This document shows positions 24,141 to 32,041 of a DNA stretch of 64,000 nucleotides, one piece after another. The translations under genes and the position numbers were made by a program. The stretch comes from Albimonas sp036154955. Lineage in GTDB: Bacteria > Pseudomonadota > Alphaproteobacteria > Rhodobacterales > Rhodobacteraceae. The notes under the pieces were generated by a model. The model worked only from the letters and a program-made list of their open reading frames with translations. It was not told the DNA's origin and did not search any database. The first letter of the stretch is position 1; each line of letters begins with the position of its first letter. Where the stretch lies: the NCBI GenBank assembly GCA_036154955.1, contig JAYZWL010000083.1, forward strand, positions 75,703 to 139,702. Direction: 5' to 3'.

Positions 24141-26906
24141 TCAGACCTCGGTGCGGGCGTCCTCGCCCGCCGCGCGCGGTCCGGGCGCGCGGTTCAGGCG
24201 GGCCAGATCCTCCGACGCGCGCGCTTCCAGCCGTCGCGCCTGTTGCCGTCGGCTCAGCGCCACCGCCTGGCGAAGGGTCCGCCCGGCGGCGGACCCTTCC
24301 GCGGCTCCGGGCGCGCTCATGGCCGCCTCGATCCGGGCGCGGATGCGCAGAAGCTCGGGCATGTAGACGAAATCCCCGTTCCCGGTCACCGCCTCGATCG
24401 CCTCGCGCACCGTCTCGCGCGCGTCGTCCATCCGGCCGGTCGCGATCAGCCCCTCGGCGAGGGCGAGGTTCAGCGGCGTCGTCAGCAGCGCGTAACGGGC
24501 GGCGCGCAGCTCGTCCAGCGCCGCGCGGATGCGCGCCACGCCGCCGGCCGCGTCCCCCTTGCGGACCGCGACCTCGCCGCGGAAGCCGTCCGCCACCGCC
24601 ACATAGGCGTGCAGACCATGCGCGGCGGCGCAGGTTTCCAGCCGGTCGATATGATCCTCCGCCGCGCCGATGTCGCCTTCCCACAGGAACACGGTGACGG
24701 CCCACATCAGCGTGATGAAATGGGACAGCGGATGCCCGCTTTCCTCCGATGACGCCACCGCCTCCGCGGTCCGTTCCAGCGCCAGACGGGCGTCGCCCAT
24801 CAGCCAGACGGTCCGGGCCAGGAAGATCGCGGCCAGGAAACGTTCGAATCCCAGGAAGCTCGCGACGTCCTTCGGCGGCGGCCCGGCCAGCGCGACTTCC
24901 AGTTCCTCCCGCGCGTCGCGCAGCTCGCCCTTCAGATGGAAGGAGACGCCCTTGAACGTTCGCGCCAGCGTCGCGGCTTTCCCGTCGCCCAGCGCCTCCG
25001 CCACATCGGCGAGCTCCCGCGCATGGCGCAGCGCGGCGCCGAAGCGTCCGGTCCGGAAATAGAGCATCTGCATCGGACCGAGAAGCCGGAGGCGGTCGAG
25101 CGGGGCGCCGCGCGCGGTCGCGATGGCGTAGCTGCGCTCCACCGCCGCCTGCGCCAGATCCGTATCGCCGCGGTTGAAGGTGAGGCTGACGCCCAGGGCG
25201 CCCTGCAGCATCATCTCCATCCGTCCGCCCCGCTCCGGGGCCGGCAATTCGGCGAGCGCCGCGGCCGCCCAGCGCTGACATTCCGTGAGCCACGACATGG
25301 CGAGAAGCGCCGGCGCGGCGGCCGCGGCCAGCGCCACGCCGAGCCGCCGGTCGCCCGCCCCCCCGAAGCACCACAGCAGCGCCGCGCGCACGTTGCCCAG
25401 CGCGGCGATGTGGCAGGCCCGCTCCGCCGGGCTCGACAGGTGACCCCAGACCGTCGCGGCCGCCTCCAGCGAGGCCCTGTAATACGCCGCATGCCGCCGG
25501 GCGAGCGCCGTCGCCTCGTCCGCGTCGACCGTGCGCCTGAGCGCATAGGCGCGCGTGGTGTCGAGCAGGCGATAGCGCATCACGGCGCCGCCGGGCCGCG
25601 TGGCGAGCAGCGACTTGGCGATGAGACTGTCGATATCTCCGAACAGGCTCGCCTGCTCGGCCGGGGTCGGCGCGGCGACCGCGAGCCCGGCCTCCAGCGT
25701 GAAGTCGCCGACGAACACCGCGAGACGGCGCAGCGTGATCCGCTCGGTCTCGGTCAGCAGCGCGTAGCTCCAGTCCAGCGTCGCGGCCAGCGTCTGCTGG
25801 CGGGGCGGCGCCGTGCGATGTCCGGGAAGCGTCAGCGCGAAGTGACGGTCGAGCAGCGTCGCGGTTTCGGCCAGGCCGTAGGCGCCGACCCGACCGGCCG
25901 CGATCTCGATCGCCAGGGGAACCCCGTCCAGCTTGCGGCAGATCCGTGAGACGAGCCGCGCCCCCTCGGCGTCCAAGGCGCCGGTCATCCCGCCTTCCGC
26001 GGCCCGCTCCAGGAACAGTTCGATCGCGGGGAAGGCCGCGAGGTCCGCTTGGGGCGACGTCGCCTCCTCCGGCGGGACGGCGAGGGGCGCGAGGCGGTGG
26101 ACATGCTCGCCCTCGATCCGCAGCGGCTCGCGGCTCGTCGCGAGGATGCGGAGCTGCGGCGCGTTCACGAGGATCCGCGGCAGCAGCCGGGCGACGCCGG
26201 CGACGACATGCTCGCAGGTGTCGAGGATCAGGAGCAGACGCTCGCCGCGAAGATGCGCGATCAGACGGATGTCGGCGTCCTCGTCCTGGGCGGGCAGCCC
26301 GAGGACCGAGGCGATCGTCGCCGCGACGTGGTCGTTCTCCGCGACGACGCCGAGGTCGACATAGACGACCCGGCCCTCGAACCGGTCCTCCAGCGCGCGC
26401 CCCGTCGCCACGGCGACCGTCGTCTTCCCCACGCCGCCGGCGCCGGCGATGGTGACGAGCCGGAAGGCGTCGAAATCCGCGGCGAGGTCGGCCACCACGC
26501 CGCCCCGCCCGATGACGCGCGTCAGGCGCGCGGGAAGGTTGGTCTCGACCGGGCGGGGCCGCCGCGGCGCGGCGGGGCCGGCCTCCCTGCCGACGCGGGC
26601 CACGAACGAATAACCGCGCCCCGCCACGGTGGCGATGTAGCGCGCGCCGTCCCGCCCGTCGCCGAGGGCCCTGCGGAGCGTGGTGACGTGGAACCGGAGG
26701 CTCGTCTCCTCGACGATCACGTCCGGCCAGACCGCCGCCATCAGCTCGCGCTTGCCGACGACGTCGTTGGCGCGCGCGACCAGGGCGATGAGAAGGTCGA
26801 GCGTGCGTCCGCCGAGCTCGACCGGCGCGCCCTCGCGGGTCAGGAGCCGTTCGGCCGGAGACAGGCGGAACGGGCCGAAACGGATCGTCTCCCAGGCGTC
26901 GGTCAT
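24141..26906 (-). CDS. Winged-helix / NB-ARC ATPase / TPR transcriptional regulator
   Basis: This 921-residue protein is a large signal-integrating activator. Residues about 5-105 form an OmpR/CadC-type winged helix (ELGGRTLDLLIALVARANDV, then ETSLRFHVTTLRRAL and GRGYSFVARV). Residues about 135-400 are an NB-ARC-like ATPase with Walker A IAGAGGVGKTTVA, Walker B LLLILDTCEHV, the LATSREPL sensor motif and a KLDGVPLAIEIAAGRV helical region. The remainder is helical repeat sequence of TPR type. The start at 26906 is preferred over 26924 because GGAGG lies upstream. It is transcribed away from the exported hydrolase/P460 operon 391 bases off, so control of that operon is a reasonable inference. 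Ligand unknown. Confidence 0.85.
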   Translation of the reverse strand: MTDAWETIRFGPFRLSPAERLLTREGAPVELGGRTLDLLIALVARANDVVGKRELMAAVWPDVIVEETSLRFHVTTLRRALGDGRDGARYIATVAGRGYSFVARVGREAGPAAPRRPRPVETNLPARLTRVIGRGGVVADLAADFDAFRLVTIAGAGGVGKTTVAVATGRALEDRFEGRVVYVDLGVVAENDHVAATIASVLGLPAQDEDADIRLIAHLRGERLLLILDTCEHVVAGVARLLPRILVNAPQLRILATSREPLRIEGEHVHRLAPLAVPPEEATSPQADLAAFPAIELFLERAAEGGMTGALDAEGARLVSRICRKLDGVPLAIEIAAGRVGAYGLAETATLLDRHFALTLPGHRTAPPRQQTLAATLDWSYALLTETERITLRRLAVFVGDFTLEAGLAVAAPTPAEQASLFGDIDSLIAKSLLATRPGGAVMRYRLLDTTRAYALRRTVDADEATALARRHAAYYRASLEAAATVWGHLSSPAERACHIAALGNVRAALLWCFGGAGDRRLGVALAAAAAPALLAMSWLTECQRWAAAALAELPAPERGGRMEMMLQGALGVSLTFNRGDTDLAQAAVERSYAIATARGAPLDRLRLLGPMQMLYFRTGRFGAALRHARELADVAEALGDGKAATLARTFKGVSFHLKGELRDAREELEVALAGPPPKDVASFLGFERFLAAIFLARTVWLMGDARLALERTAEAVASSEESGHPLSHFITLMWAVTVFLWEGDIGAAEDHIDRLETCAAAHGLHAYVAVADGFRGEVAVRKGDAAGGVARIRAALDELRAARYALLTTPLNLALAEGLIATGRMDDARETVREAIEAVTGNGDFVYMPELLRIRARIEAAMSAPGAAEGSAAGRTLRQAVALSRRQQARRLEARASEDLARLNRAPGPRAAGEDARTEV

Positions 26907-27297
26907 CGGGGTCCGGGCCTCCATCCGCCGTCGCGCGGCGACGCCTTCAGGGCGTTCCGCAGGGTCTCATGCGCGCCCGGCGCCCGCAACCGCGGGCGGT
27001 TCCGGCTAGCGCGCGGTCGGCGCGCCGCGATCCGGTCGGATGTATGCCCTCCGCGGCGTCATGCAATCGCGCCCGGTTCCCGTCGCCGTGCACGGTCCCG
27101 TGGCGGCATGCGCGGGCCGGATGGCCGTTCGCGCATCGACCGCTCGCGGATGCTCACAACGGCTAACGAGCATCCGGGGCGCGGTCCGCCGATATCCGAA
27201 CCACGGCGCCGGGGAGCGCCGCGGCCCCGGCCGGTCCCGTTCGCGTGCCGCGGTCCTCCCCGCCCGTCTTTCGTCGCCATGCTTCACGAGGTCGAAC
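26907..27297. other. Divergent intergenic region between regulator and hydrolase operon
   Basis: This 391-base stretch separates two divergent genes and should hold both promoters. No gene is supported. The most striking element is a 9-base inverted repeat at 27147-27176, listed separately. No clear -35/-10 pair could be assigned to either side. ACGAGG before 27298 is the hydrolase ribosome binding site. Confidence 0.5.
27147..27176. promoter_or_regulatory. Inverted repeat, candidate operator
   Basis: CGGATGCTC (27147-27155) and GAGCATCCG (27168-27176) are exact inverted copies separated by 12 bases, about 120 bases upstream of the hydrolase start. It could bind the divergently encoded winged-helix regulator or form an mRNA hairpin. 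Confidence 0.4.
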
Positions 27298-28359
27298 ATG
27301 TTCACCGACATCACCGACGCCGCGGTCGACCGCCAGCGTCGCCGCCTGCTGGGGGCGGCCGCGATGTCCGCCGCCGCCGCCGCGCTGTTCGCCGGCGCCC
27401 CCGCGCGGTCCGAGACGGCGGCGCCGCGCGCCCCCGCCTCCGTCCCGGCCTCATCCGCCTTCCGCGCCCTGAAGCGGGTCCGCGCCGGCGATCTCGACGT
27501 TAGCTACGCCGAGGACGGACCGCCGGACGGGCCGCCGGTCATCCTCCTGCACGGATGGCCCTACGACATTCACAGCTTCGCCGAGGCGACGCCGCGTCTC
27601 GCCGCCGCGGGCTATCGGGTGATCGTCCCCTATCTGCGCGGCTACGGATCCACCCGCTTCGTGTCCGCCGACGCCCCGCGCAACGCCCAGCCCGCGGCGA
27701 TGGCCGCGGACGTGGTCGCGCTGATGGACGCGCTGGCGATCCCGTCCGCCATCCTCGCCGGCTTCGACTGGGGCGCGCGCACCGCCAACATCGCCGCAAC
27801 GCTGTGGCCGGAGCGGGTGAGGGCGATGGTGTCCGTGTCGGGCTACCTCATCGGCGCCGCGGAGGCCGCGGCCACGCCGCTTGCGCCGGAGGCGGAGCAT
27901 CGCTGGTGGTATCAGTTCTACTTCGCGACCGAGCGCGGCCGCGCCGGCTACGCCCGGCATACCGACGACTTCGCGCGGCTGATCTGGCGGCTCGCCTCGC
28001 CGACCTGGGCGTTCGACGACGCCACATTCGCGCGGACCGCCGCCGCGTTCGCCAACCCCGATCATTGCGAGATCGTGATCCACAACTACCGCTGGCGGCT
28101 CGGGCTCGCCGATGGCGAGCGCCGCTTCGACGCGCTGGAGCGGCGTCTGGCGGAGACCCCGACCATCGCGACGCCCACGGTGACGCTCGAAGGCGACGCG
28201 AACGGCGCGCCGCATCCCGAGCCCGCGTCCTATGCCGGACGGTTCACCGGCAAGTATGCGCATCATCTCGTCACCGGAGGCGTCGGTCACAACCTGCCGC
28301 AGGAGGCGCCGGAAGCCTTCGTCGGCGCGATCGTCGAAGCCGACGGGCTCGCCGCATGA
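27298..28359 (+). CDS. Tat-exported alpha/beta hydrolase, epoxide hydrolase-like
   Basis: This 353-residue protein starts with a twin-arginine signal (RQRRRLLGAAAMSAAAAALF, cleavage probably near residue 39). The mature part is an alpha/beta hydrolase with the oxyanion motif ILLHGWPYD near residue 81 and a nucleophile elbow AGFDWGAR near 155, that is an aspartate nucleophile as in epoxide hydrolases and haloalkane dehalogenases. The late VTGGVGHNLPQEAPEAF supplies the catalytic histidine. Folding in the cytoplasm before export is implied. The gene leads an operon and overlaps the P460 gene by 4 bases. Substrate is unknown; an epoxide, haloalkane or ester are all possible. Confidence 0.85.
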   Translation: MFTDITDAAVDRQRRRLLGAAAMSAAAAALFAGAPARSETAAPRAPASVPASSAFRALKRVRAGDLDVSYAEDGPPDGPPVILLHGWPYDIHSFAEATPRLAAAGYRVIVPYLRGYGSTRFVSADAPRNAQPAAMAADVVALMDALAIPSAILAGFDWGARTANIAATLWPERVRAMVSVSGYLIGAAEAAATPLAPEAEHRWWYQFYFATERGRAGYARHTDDFARLIWRLASPTWAFDDATFARTAAAFANPDHCEIVIHNYRWRLGLADGERRFDALERRLAETPTIATPTVTLEGDANGAPHPEPASYAGRFTGKYAHHLVTGGVGHNLPQEAPEAFVGAIVEADGLAA

Positions 28360-28865
28360 CCCGGCTCGCCATCCTGATCGCGGCCGCCGGGGGCGCGACG
28401 ACGCTCATGGCCGCGATGCCCTCCGCGCACGGCCTTGCGGACGCCGCCGGGGTTTCGCCGATCTACGGGGTCGCGGTTCCGGAGGGTTATCGCGACTGGC
28501 CGCTCGTCGCCCCGGCGCTGGAGGCCGAGCCGCTGGACGAGCTGCGCGCCGTCGTGGCCAACGACGTCGCGCTGCGCGCCTACCGGGCGGGAACCCTGCC
28601 GTTCCCGGACGGCTCGGTGCTGACCAAGCTGGCCTGGAAGCGGACGCCGTCGCCGGAATTCGCCCCCGCCTCCATCCCCGGCGCCCCGACCACGGTGCAG
28701 GTGATGGTCAAGGACAGCGTCCGCTACGCCGCGACCGGCGGCTGGGGGTTCGGCCGTTTCGTCAACGGCCGGCCCGTGGACGCAGCGCAGCACGAAACCT
28801 GCTTCGCCTGCCATGAGGCGGGGGTGTCGGACCGTGACTTCGTCTTCACGCGGTACGCGCCATGA
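28356..28865 (+). CDS. Cytochrome P460 family protein
   Basis: This 169-residue protein has a Sec-type signal (MTRLAILIAAAGGATTLMAA) and a mature beta-rich domain with VPEGYRDWPLVAP near residue 41 and a c-type haem site CFACH at residues 149-153, close to the C-terminal DRDFVFTRYAP. Family members are periplasmic haem proteins; classic cytochrome P460 oxidises hydroxylamine, but many relatives have no known reaction. The GPTTVQVMVKDS-like strand and length match the family. It is translationally coupled to the Tat-exported hydrolase before it (ATGA) and to the SnoaL-like gene after it, implying a periplasmic oxidative unit. Confidence 0.82.
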   Translation: MTRLAILIAAAGGATTLMAAMPSAHGLADAAGVSPIYGVAVPEGYRDWPLVAPALEAEPLDELRAVVANDVALRAYRAGTLPFPDGSVLTKLAWKRTPSPEFAPASIPGAPTTVQVMVKDSVRYAATGGWGFGRFVNGRPVDAAQHETCFACHEAGVSDRDFVFTRYAP

Positions 28866-29314
28866 CGCCCCTCGGCGATCTGGAGCGGCTGGCGGCGACC
28901 GAGGCGGTGCGCGACCTCCAGGCGCGCTACGTCCGTCTCGCCGATGCGCGGGAGTGGCGGGCGCTCGCCGGTCTTTTCCTGCCGGGCGGCGTGTTCGTCG
29001 CCCTCGGCATGGACGGCGCGCCGCTCGCCACGATGATCGGGCGGGCCGCGATCGAGGCGACGATCAGCGCCGGGGTCGGAACCGGGCGCAGCCTGCACCG
29101 TCTGTTCTCCTACGAGATCGAGGTGATCTCGCCGAACGCGGCCCGCGGGATCTTCGCCATGGAGGACTGGGTCGACCGCAGCGAAGACCCGACCCCCGGT
29201 CCGTTCCGCACCCTGCACGGGCGCGGGCGCTACCACACCGACTACGAACGGGTCGGGGGGGCATGGTTCATCGCCCGCCAGACCCTGCATCGAACGATGC
29301 TCGAACTCACCTGA
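28862..29314 (+). CDS. SnoaL-like / NTF2-fold protein
   Basis: This 150-residue protein has the SnoaL/NTF2 fold pattern: LAATEAVRDLQARYVRLADA helix, REWRALAGLFLPGGVFVALG, then RLFSYEIEVISPNAARGIFA and a C-terminal sheet GRGRYHTDYERVGGAWFIA. Family members act as small isomerases, dehydratases or hydrolases, or only bind ligands. It lacks a signal peptide, unlike its operon partners, so it stays in the cytosol. It overlaps the P460 gene by 4 bases. Substrate and catalytic residues cannot be named. Confidence 0.75.
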   Translation: MTPLGDLERLAATEAVRDLQARYVRLADAREWRALAGLFLPGGVFVALGMDGAPLATMIGRAAIEATISAGVGTGRSLHRLFSYEIEVISPNAARGIFAMEDWVDRSEDPTPGPFRTLHGRGRYHTDYERVGGAWFIARQTLHRTMLELT

Positions 29315-29359
29315 GCCGGTCGCGACCTTCCCTCGCATCATCCCATGGAGGTCAGCCTC

Positions 29360-30157
29360 ATGAAGGCGTCCCATCTTCTCCTCGCCATCGCCCTGCCGTG
29401 GCTCGCTCCGCCGATCGCCAGCGCGGCGGACAAGCCCACCGTGGTCCTTGTGCACGGCGCGTTCGCCGAATCCGCAAGCTGGTCCGGCGTCATAGAGCGG
29501 CTTGAGGCGGACGGCTTTCCCGTCCGCGCCGCCGCCGATCCGCTGCGCGGCGTCCATTCCGACGCCGACGGGATCGCGCGGCTGGTCGCTTCCATCGCCG
29601 GGCCGGTCGTGCTGGTCGGCCACTCGTATGGCGGGTCGGTGATCAGCGACACGGCGGAGGGCGAGGCCAACGTGAAGGCGCTGGTCTACGTCGCCGGGCT
29701 CGCGCCGGATATCGGCGAGACGGTGGCCGGGCTCGTCGGCAGGTTTCCCGGAAGCACGCTCGCCGGGTCGCTGGCCGCGCCGACGCCGCTCGCCGACGGA
29801 AGCTCGGATCTTTACATCGCGCCGGAGCGGTTCCGCGAGCAGTTCGCGGCCGACCTTCCCGCCGCGCAGGCGCGCCTGATGGCGGCGACCCAGCGACCCG
29901 TCTCCGACGCCGCGCTGAACGAGCCGCAGACGCGGGCGGCCTGGAAAACGATCCCGTCATGGTTCGTCTACGGCGCCGCCGACAGGAACATCCCCGAGGC
30001 GCTTCACGTCTTCATGGCCGACCGCGCCCACGCCCGTCAGGTCGTGCGGATCGAGGGCGCCTCGCATGTGGTGATGACCTCGCGGCCCGCCCGGGTCGCG
30101 GCGGTCATCGAGGCGGCCGCGGCCGCCGTCGCGCCCGCCGAAGCGGCGCGGGACTGA
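29360..30157 (+). CDS. Exported alpha/beta hydrolase with serine nucleophile
   Basis: This 265-residue protein starts at 29360, where GGAGG lies 9 bases upstream (the ATG at 29345 contains that GGAGG and is rejected). A Sec signal (KASHLLLAIALPWLAPPIAS) is followed by TVVLVHGAFAESASWSGVI, the elbow VLVGHSYGGSVISD with serine near residue 95, and WFVYGAADRNIPEAL and EGASHVVMTSRP for the acid and histidine. The family includes arylesterase- and methylketone/ester-hydrolase-like proteins. It is 45 bases after the SnoaL-like gene and probably in the same operon. A shorter, decayed relative is at 36199. Confidence 0.84.
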   Translation: MKASHLLLAIALPWLAPPIASAADKPTVVLVHGAFAESASWSGVIERLEADGFPVRAAADPLRGVHSDADGIARLVASIAGPVVLVGHSYGGSVISDTAEGEANVKALVYVAGLAPDIGETVAGLVGRFPGSTLAGSLAAPTPLADGSSDLYIAPERFREQFAADLPAAQARLMAATQRPVSDAALNEPQTRAAWKTIPSWFVYGAADRNIPEALHVFMADRAHARQVVRIEGASHVVMTSRPARVAAVIEAAAAAVAPAEAARD

Positions 30158-30215
30158 GCCTGCGCGGCGAGCGACCCTCCGCTCGCCGCCCCCCCCGAAT
30201 GCGAAGGAGTGCGCG

Positions 30216-31184
30216 ATGCGCGCGATCGAAATGACCGGCCCCGGCGGGCCGGAGGTTCTGCGGATGGTCGAACGCCCCGATCCTCGTCCGGGCCCCGGGG
30301 AGGCGCTGGTGGACGTCGCCGTCGCCGGCGTCAACTTCATGGATATCGGCGTCCGGCGCGGGGGCGCCTGGCGCGAGCAGGCGAACCCCAAGACCCTCGG
30401 CGTCGAGGGCGCGGGCCGGGTGCTCGCGGTCGGCGCGGAGGTGACGACGGTTCGCCCCGGCGACCGCGTGGCCTGGGTCTACGCGCCGGGAAGCTACGCC
30501 GACCGCCTGGTCGCGCCGGCCGACGCGCTGGTTCCGGTTCCCGCGTCGGTCGACGACCGAAGCGCGGCCGCGGTCATGATGCAGGGCCTGACGGCGAGCC
30601 ATTTCGCGACCGATTTCCACAGGATCCGGCCGGGCGAGGTCGCGCTGGTCCATGCGGCCGCCGGCGGCCTCGGCCTGCTGCTCACGCAGATCGTCAAGCT
30701 GCGCGGCGGACGGGTGATCGGCCGCGTCTCGTCGCCGGGCAAGGCCGCCGCCGCCCTGGCCGCCGGCGCCGACCACGTCATCGTCGACGCCGACGGCGCC
30801 TTCGCGGACGAGGCCATCCGCCTGTCCGGAGGCGAGGGCGTCGACGTGGTCTACGACGGCTCCGGTCCCACGACCTTCGAGGGGTCGCTCAAGGCGCTGC
30901 GCCGCTCGGGAACCTTCTGCTGGTACGGCCCGGTGCTCGGCGGTCCCGGTCCGATCGACCTGATGCGCCTGCCGAAAAGCATCAAGCTCGGCTACGCGGT
31001 GTTCAGCGACCATATCCCGACGCCGGAGCGGCTGCGGCTGCGCGCCGGCCGGCTTTTCGAGTGGATCGGGAGCGGCGCGCTGAAGATCGTCGTGGGCGGC
31101 GAATTCCCGCTGGCCGACGCCGCCCGGGCGCATGCCGCGATGGAGAGCCGGTCCACGACCGGCAAGCTCCTGCTCGTCCCCTGA
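30216..31184 (+). CDS. NADPH:quinone oxidoreductase / zinc-free MDR family dehydrogenase
   Basis: This 322-residue protein is of the quinone oxidoreductase (QOR) type. It begins MRAIEMTGPGGPEVLRMVER, has VDVAVAGVNFMDIGVRRGG near residue 35, MMQGLTASHFATDFH near 125 and the nucleotide-binding VHAAAGGLGLLLTQIVKLRG near 150. No zinc-ligand cysteines are present, as expected for QOR. It would reduce quinones or activated alkenes with NADPH in the cytosol. It ends the hydrolase/P460 run, 58 bases after the second hydrolase with AAGGAG upstream, and converges on the LOG gene. Confidence 0.87.
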   Translation: MRAIEMTGPGGPEVLRMVERPDPRPGPGEALVDVAVAGVNFMDIGVRRGGAWREQANPKTLGVEGAGRVLAVGAEVTTVRPGDRVAWVYAPGSYADRLVAPADALVPVPASVDDRSAAAVMMQGLTASHFATDFHRIRPGEVALVHAAAGGLGLLLTQIVKLRGGRVIGRVSSPGKAAAALAAGADHVIVDADGAFADEAIRLSGGEGVDVVYDGSGPTTFEGSLKALRRSGTFCWYGPVLGGPGPIDLMRLPKSIKLGYAVFSDHIPTPERLRLRAGRLFEWIGSGALKIVVGGEFPLADAARAHAAMESRSTTGKLLLVP

Positions 31185-31207
31185 CGCGGCGCGGTTCGCC
31201 CGGTTCC

Positions 31208-31762
31208 CTACGCCGCCGGCGTCGGCGCGGGCGCTCCCAGCGCCCGCATCACGCCGTCCACCGTGCCGGCGACGCGCAGCCGCGGCGGCCGCCGGGGCCG
31301 TGCGAAGCCGCAGCGCTCCGCGTGGTCCATGAAGGACAGGAGCGCGTCGTAATAGCCGCCCGCATTCAGGATCACGGTCGGCTTGGCATGAAGGCCGAGC
31401 TGCGCCCAGGTCAGCGCCTCGAACAGCTCTTCAAGCGTGCCGTAGCCGCCGGGAAGCGCGACGAAGGCGTCCGCCAGGCCGGCCATCATCGCCTTGCGCT
31501 CGTGCATGGAGCCGACGATGCACAGGTCCGGCAGCCGGCGATGCGCGACCTCCCGGGCCGCCAGCGCTTCCGGGATCACGCCCGTCACCGCGCCGCCCGC
31601 CGCCAGCGCCGCGTCCGCGACGATCCCCATCAGGCCGACGGAGGCGCCGCCGTAGACCAGGCCGATCCCCGCCCGGGCGAGCGCGCGGCCCAGGTCGCCG
31701 GCGACCGTCGCGAAAGCCGGGTCGGCCCCGGCGGCCGACCCGCAGAACACGCAGACTCGCAT
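31208..31762 (-). CDS. LOG family protein (cytokinin riboside 5'-monophosphate phosphoribohydrolase-like)
   Basis: This 184-residue protein shows the LOG/TIGR00730 signature: VCVFCGSAAGADPAF at the N-terminus, GLVYGGASVGLMG near residue 37, the SMHERKAMM motif near 95 and ALPGGYGTLEELFEA near 110 with the catalytic residues intact. Such enzymes release the base from nucleoside 5'-monophosphates. The start at 31762 has AAGGAG 8 bases upstream; the ATG at 31789 is rejected. It converges with the oxidoreductase gene and is divergent from the histidine kinase operon. Its link to either is not evident. Confidence 0.9.
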   Translation of the reverse strand: MRVCVFCGSAAGADPAFATVAGDLGRALARAGIGLVYGGASVGLMGIVADAALAAGGAVTGVIPEALAAREVAHRRLPDLCIVGSMHERKAMMAGLADAFVALPGGYGTLEELFEALTWAQLGLHAKPTVILNAGGYYDALLSFMDHAERCGFARPRRPPRLRVAGTVDGVMRALGAPAPTPAA

Positions 31763-32041
31763 CGTCGTCACTCCTTCATCGCATCGCATCGCGTCGCCCG
31801 CAGGCGCGCGGGCGCCCGGCGCCCCGCCCCCCGGTTATCGCGGCCGCGGCGCCGCGCCGCCAACCTGTCCCCGGGTGCAGGTCGGCCCGGCCCCGAGGCG
31901 CGCCGACGCGCAGGCCCGCGCCGGCGCTGCGCGGAGGATGCATGGATTTCCATGAGATGCGGCCCGCAGGGCGCGGGGCTACACTGCGCCCGGGTCCGCA
32001 GGGCCTCGCAGCCGGCCCGTCGTCGACAGGAGCCCCCGACC

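Noticed and set aside
30209..32041. Upstream extension of the histidine kinase frame
   Set aside because: The open frame reaches back to 30209 but overlaps the oxidoreductase and LOG genes and is low in hydrophobic residues; the start at 32042 has a good AGGAG and family-like N-terminus.
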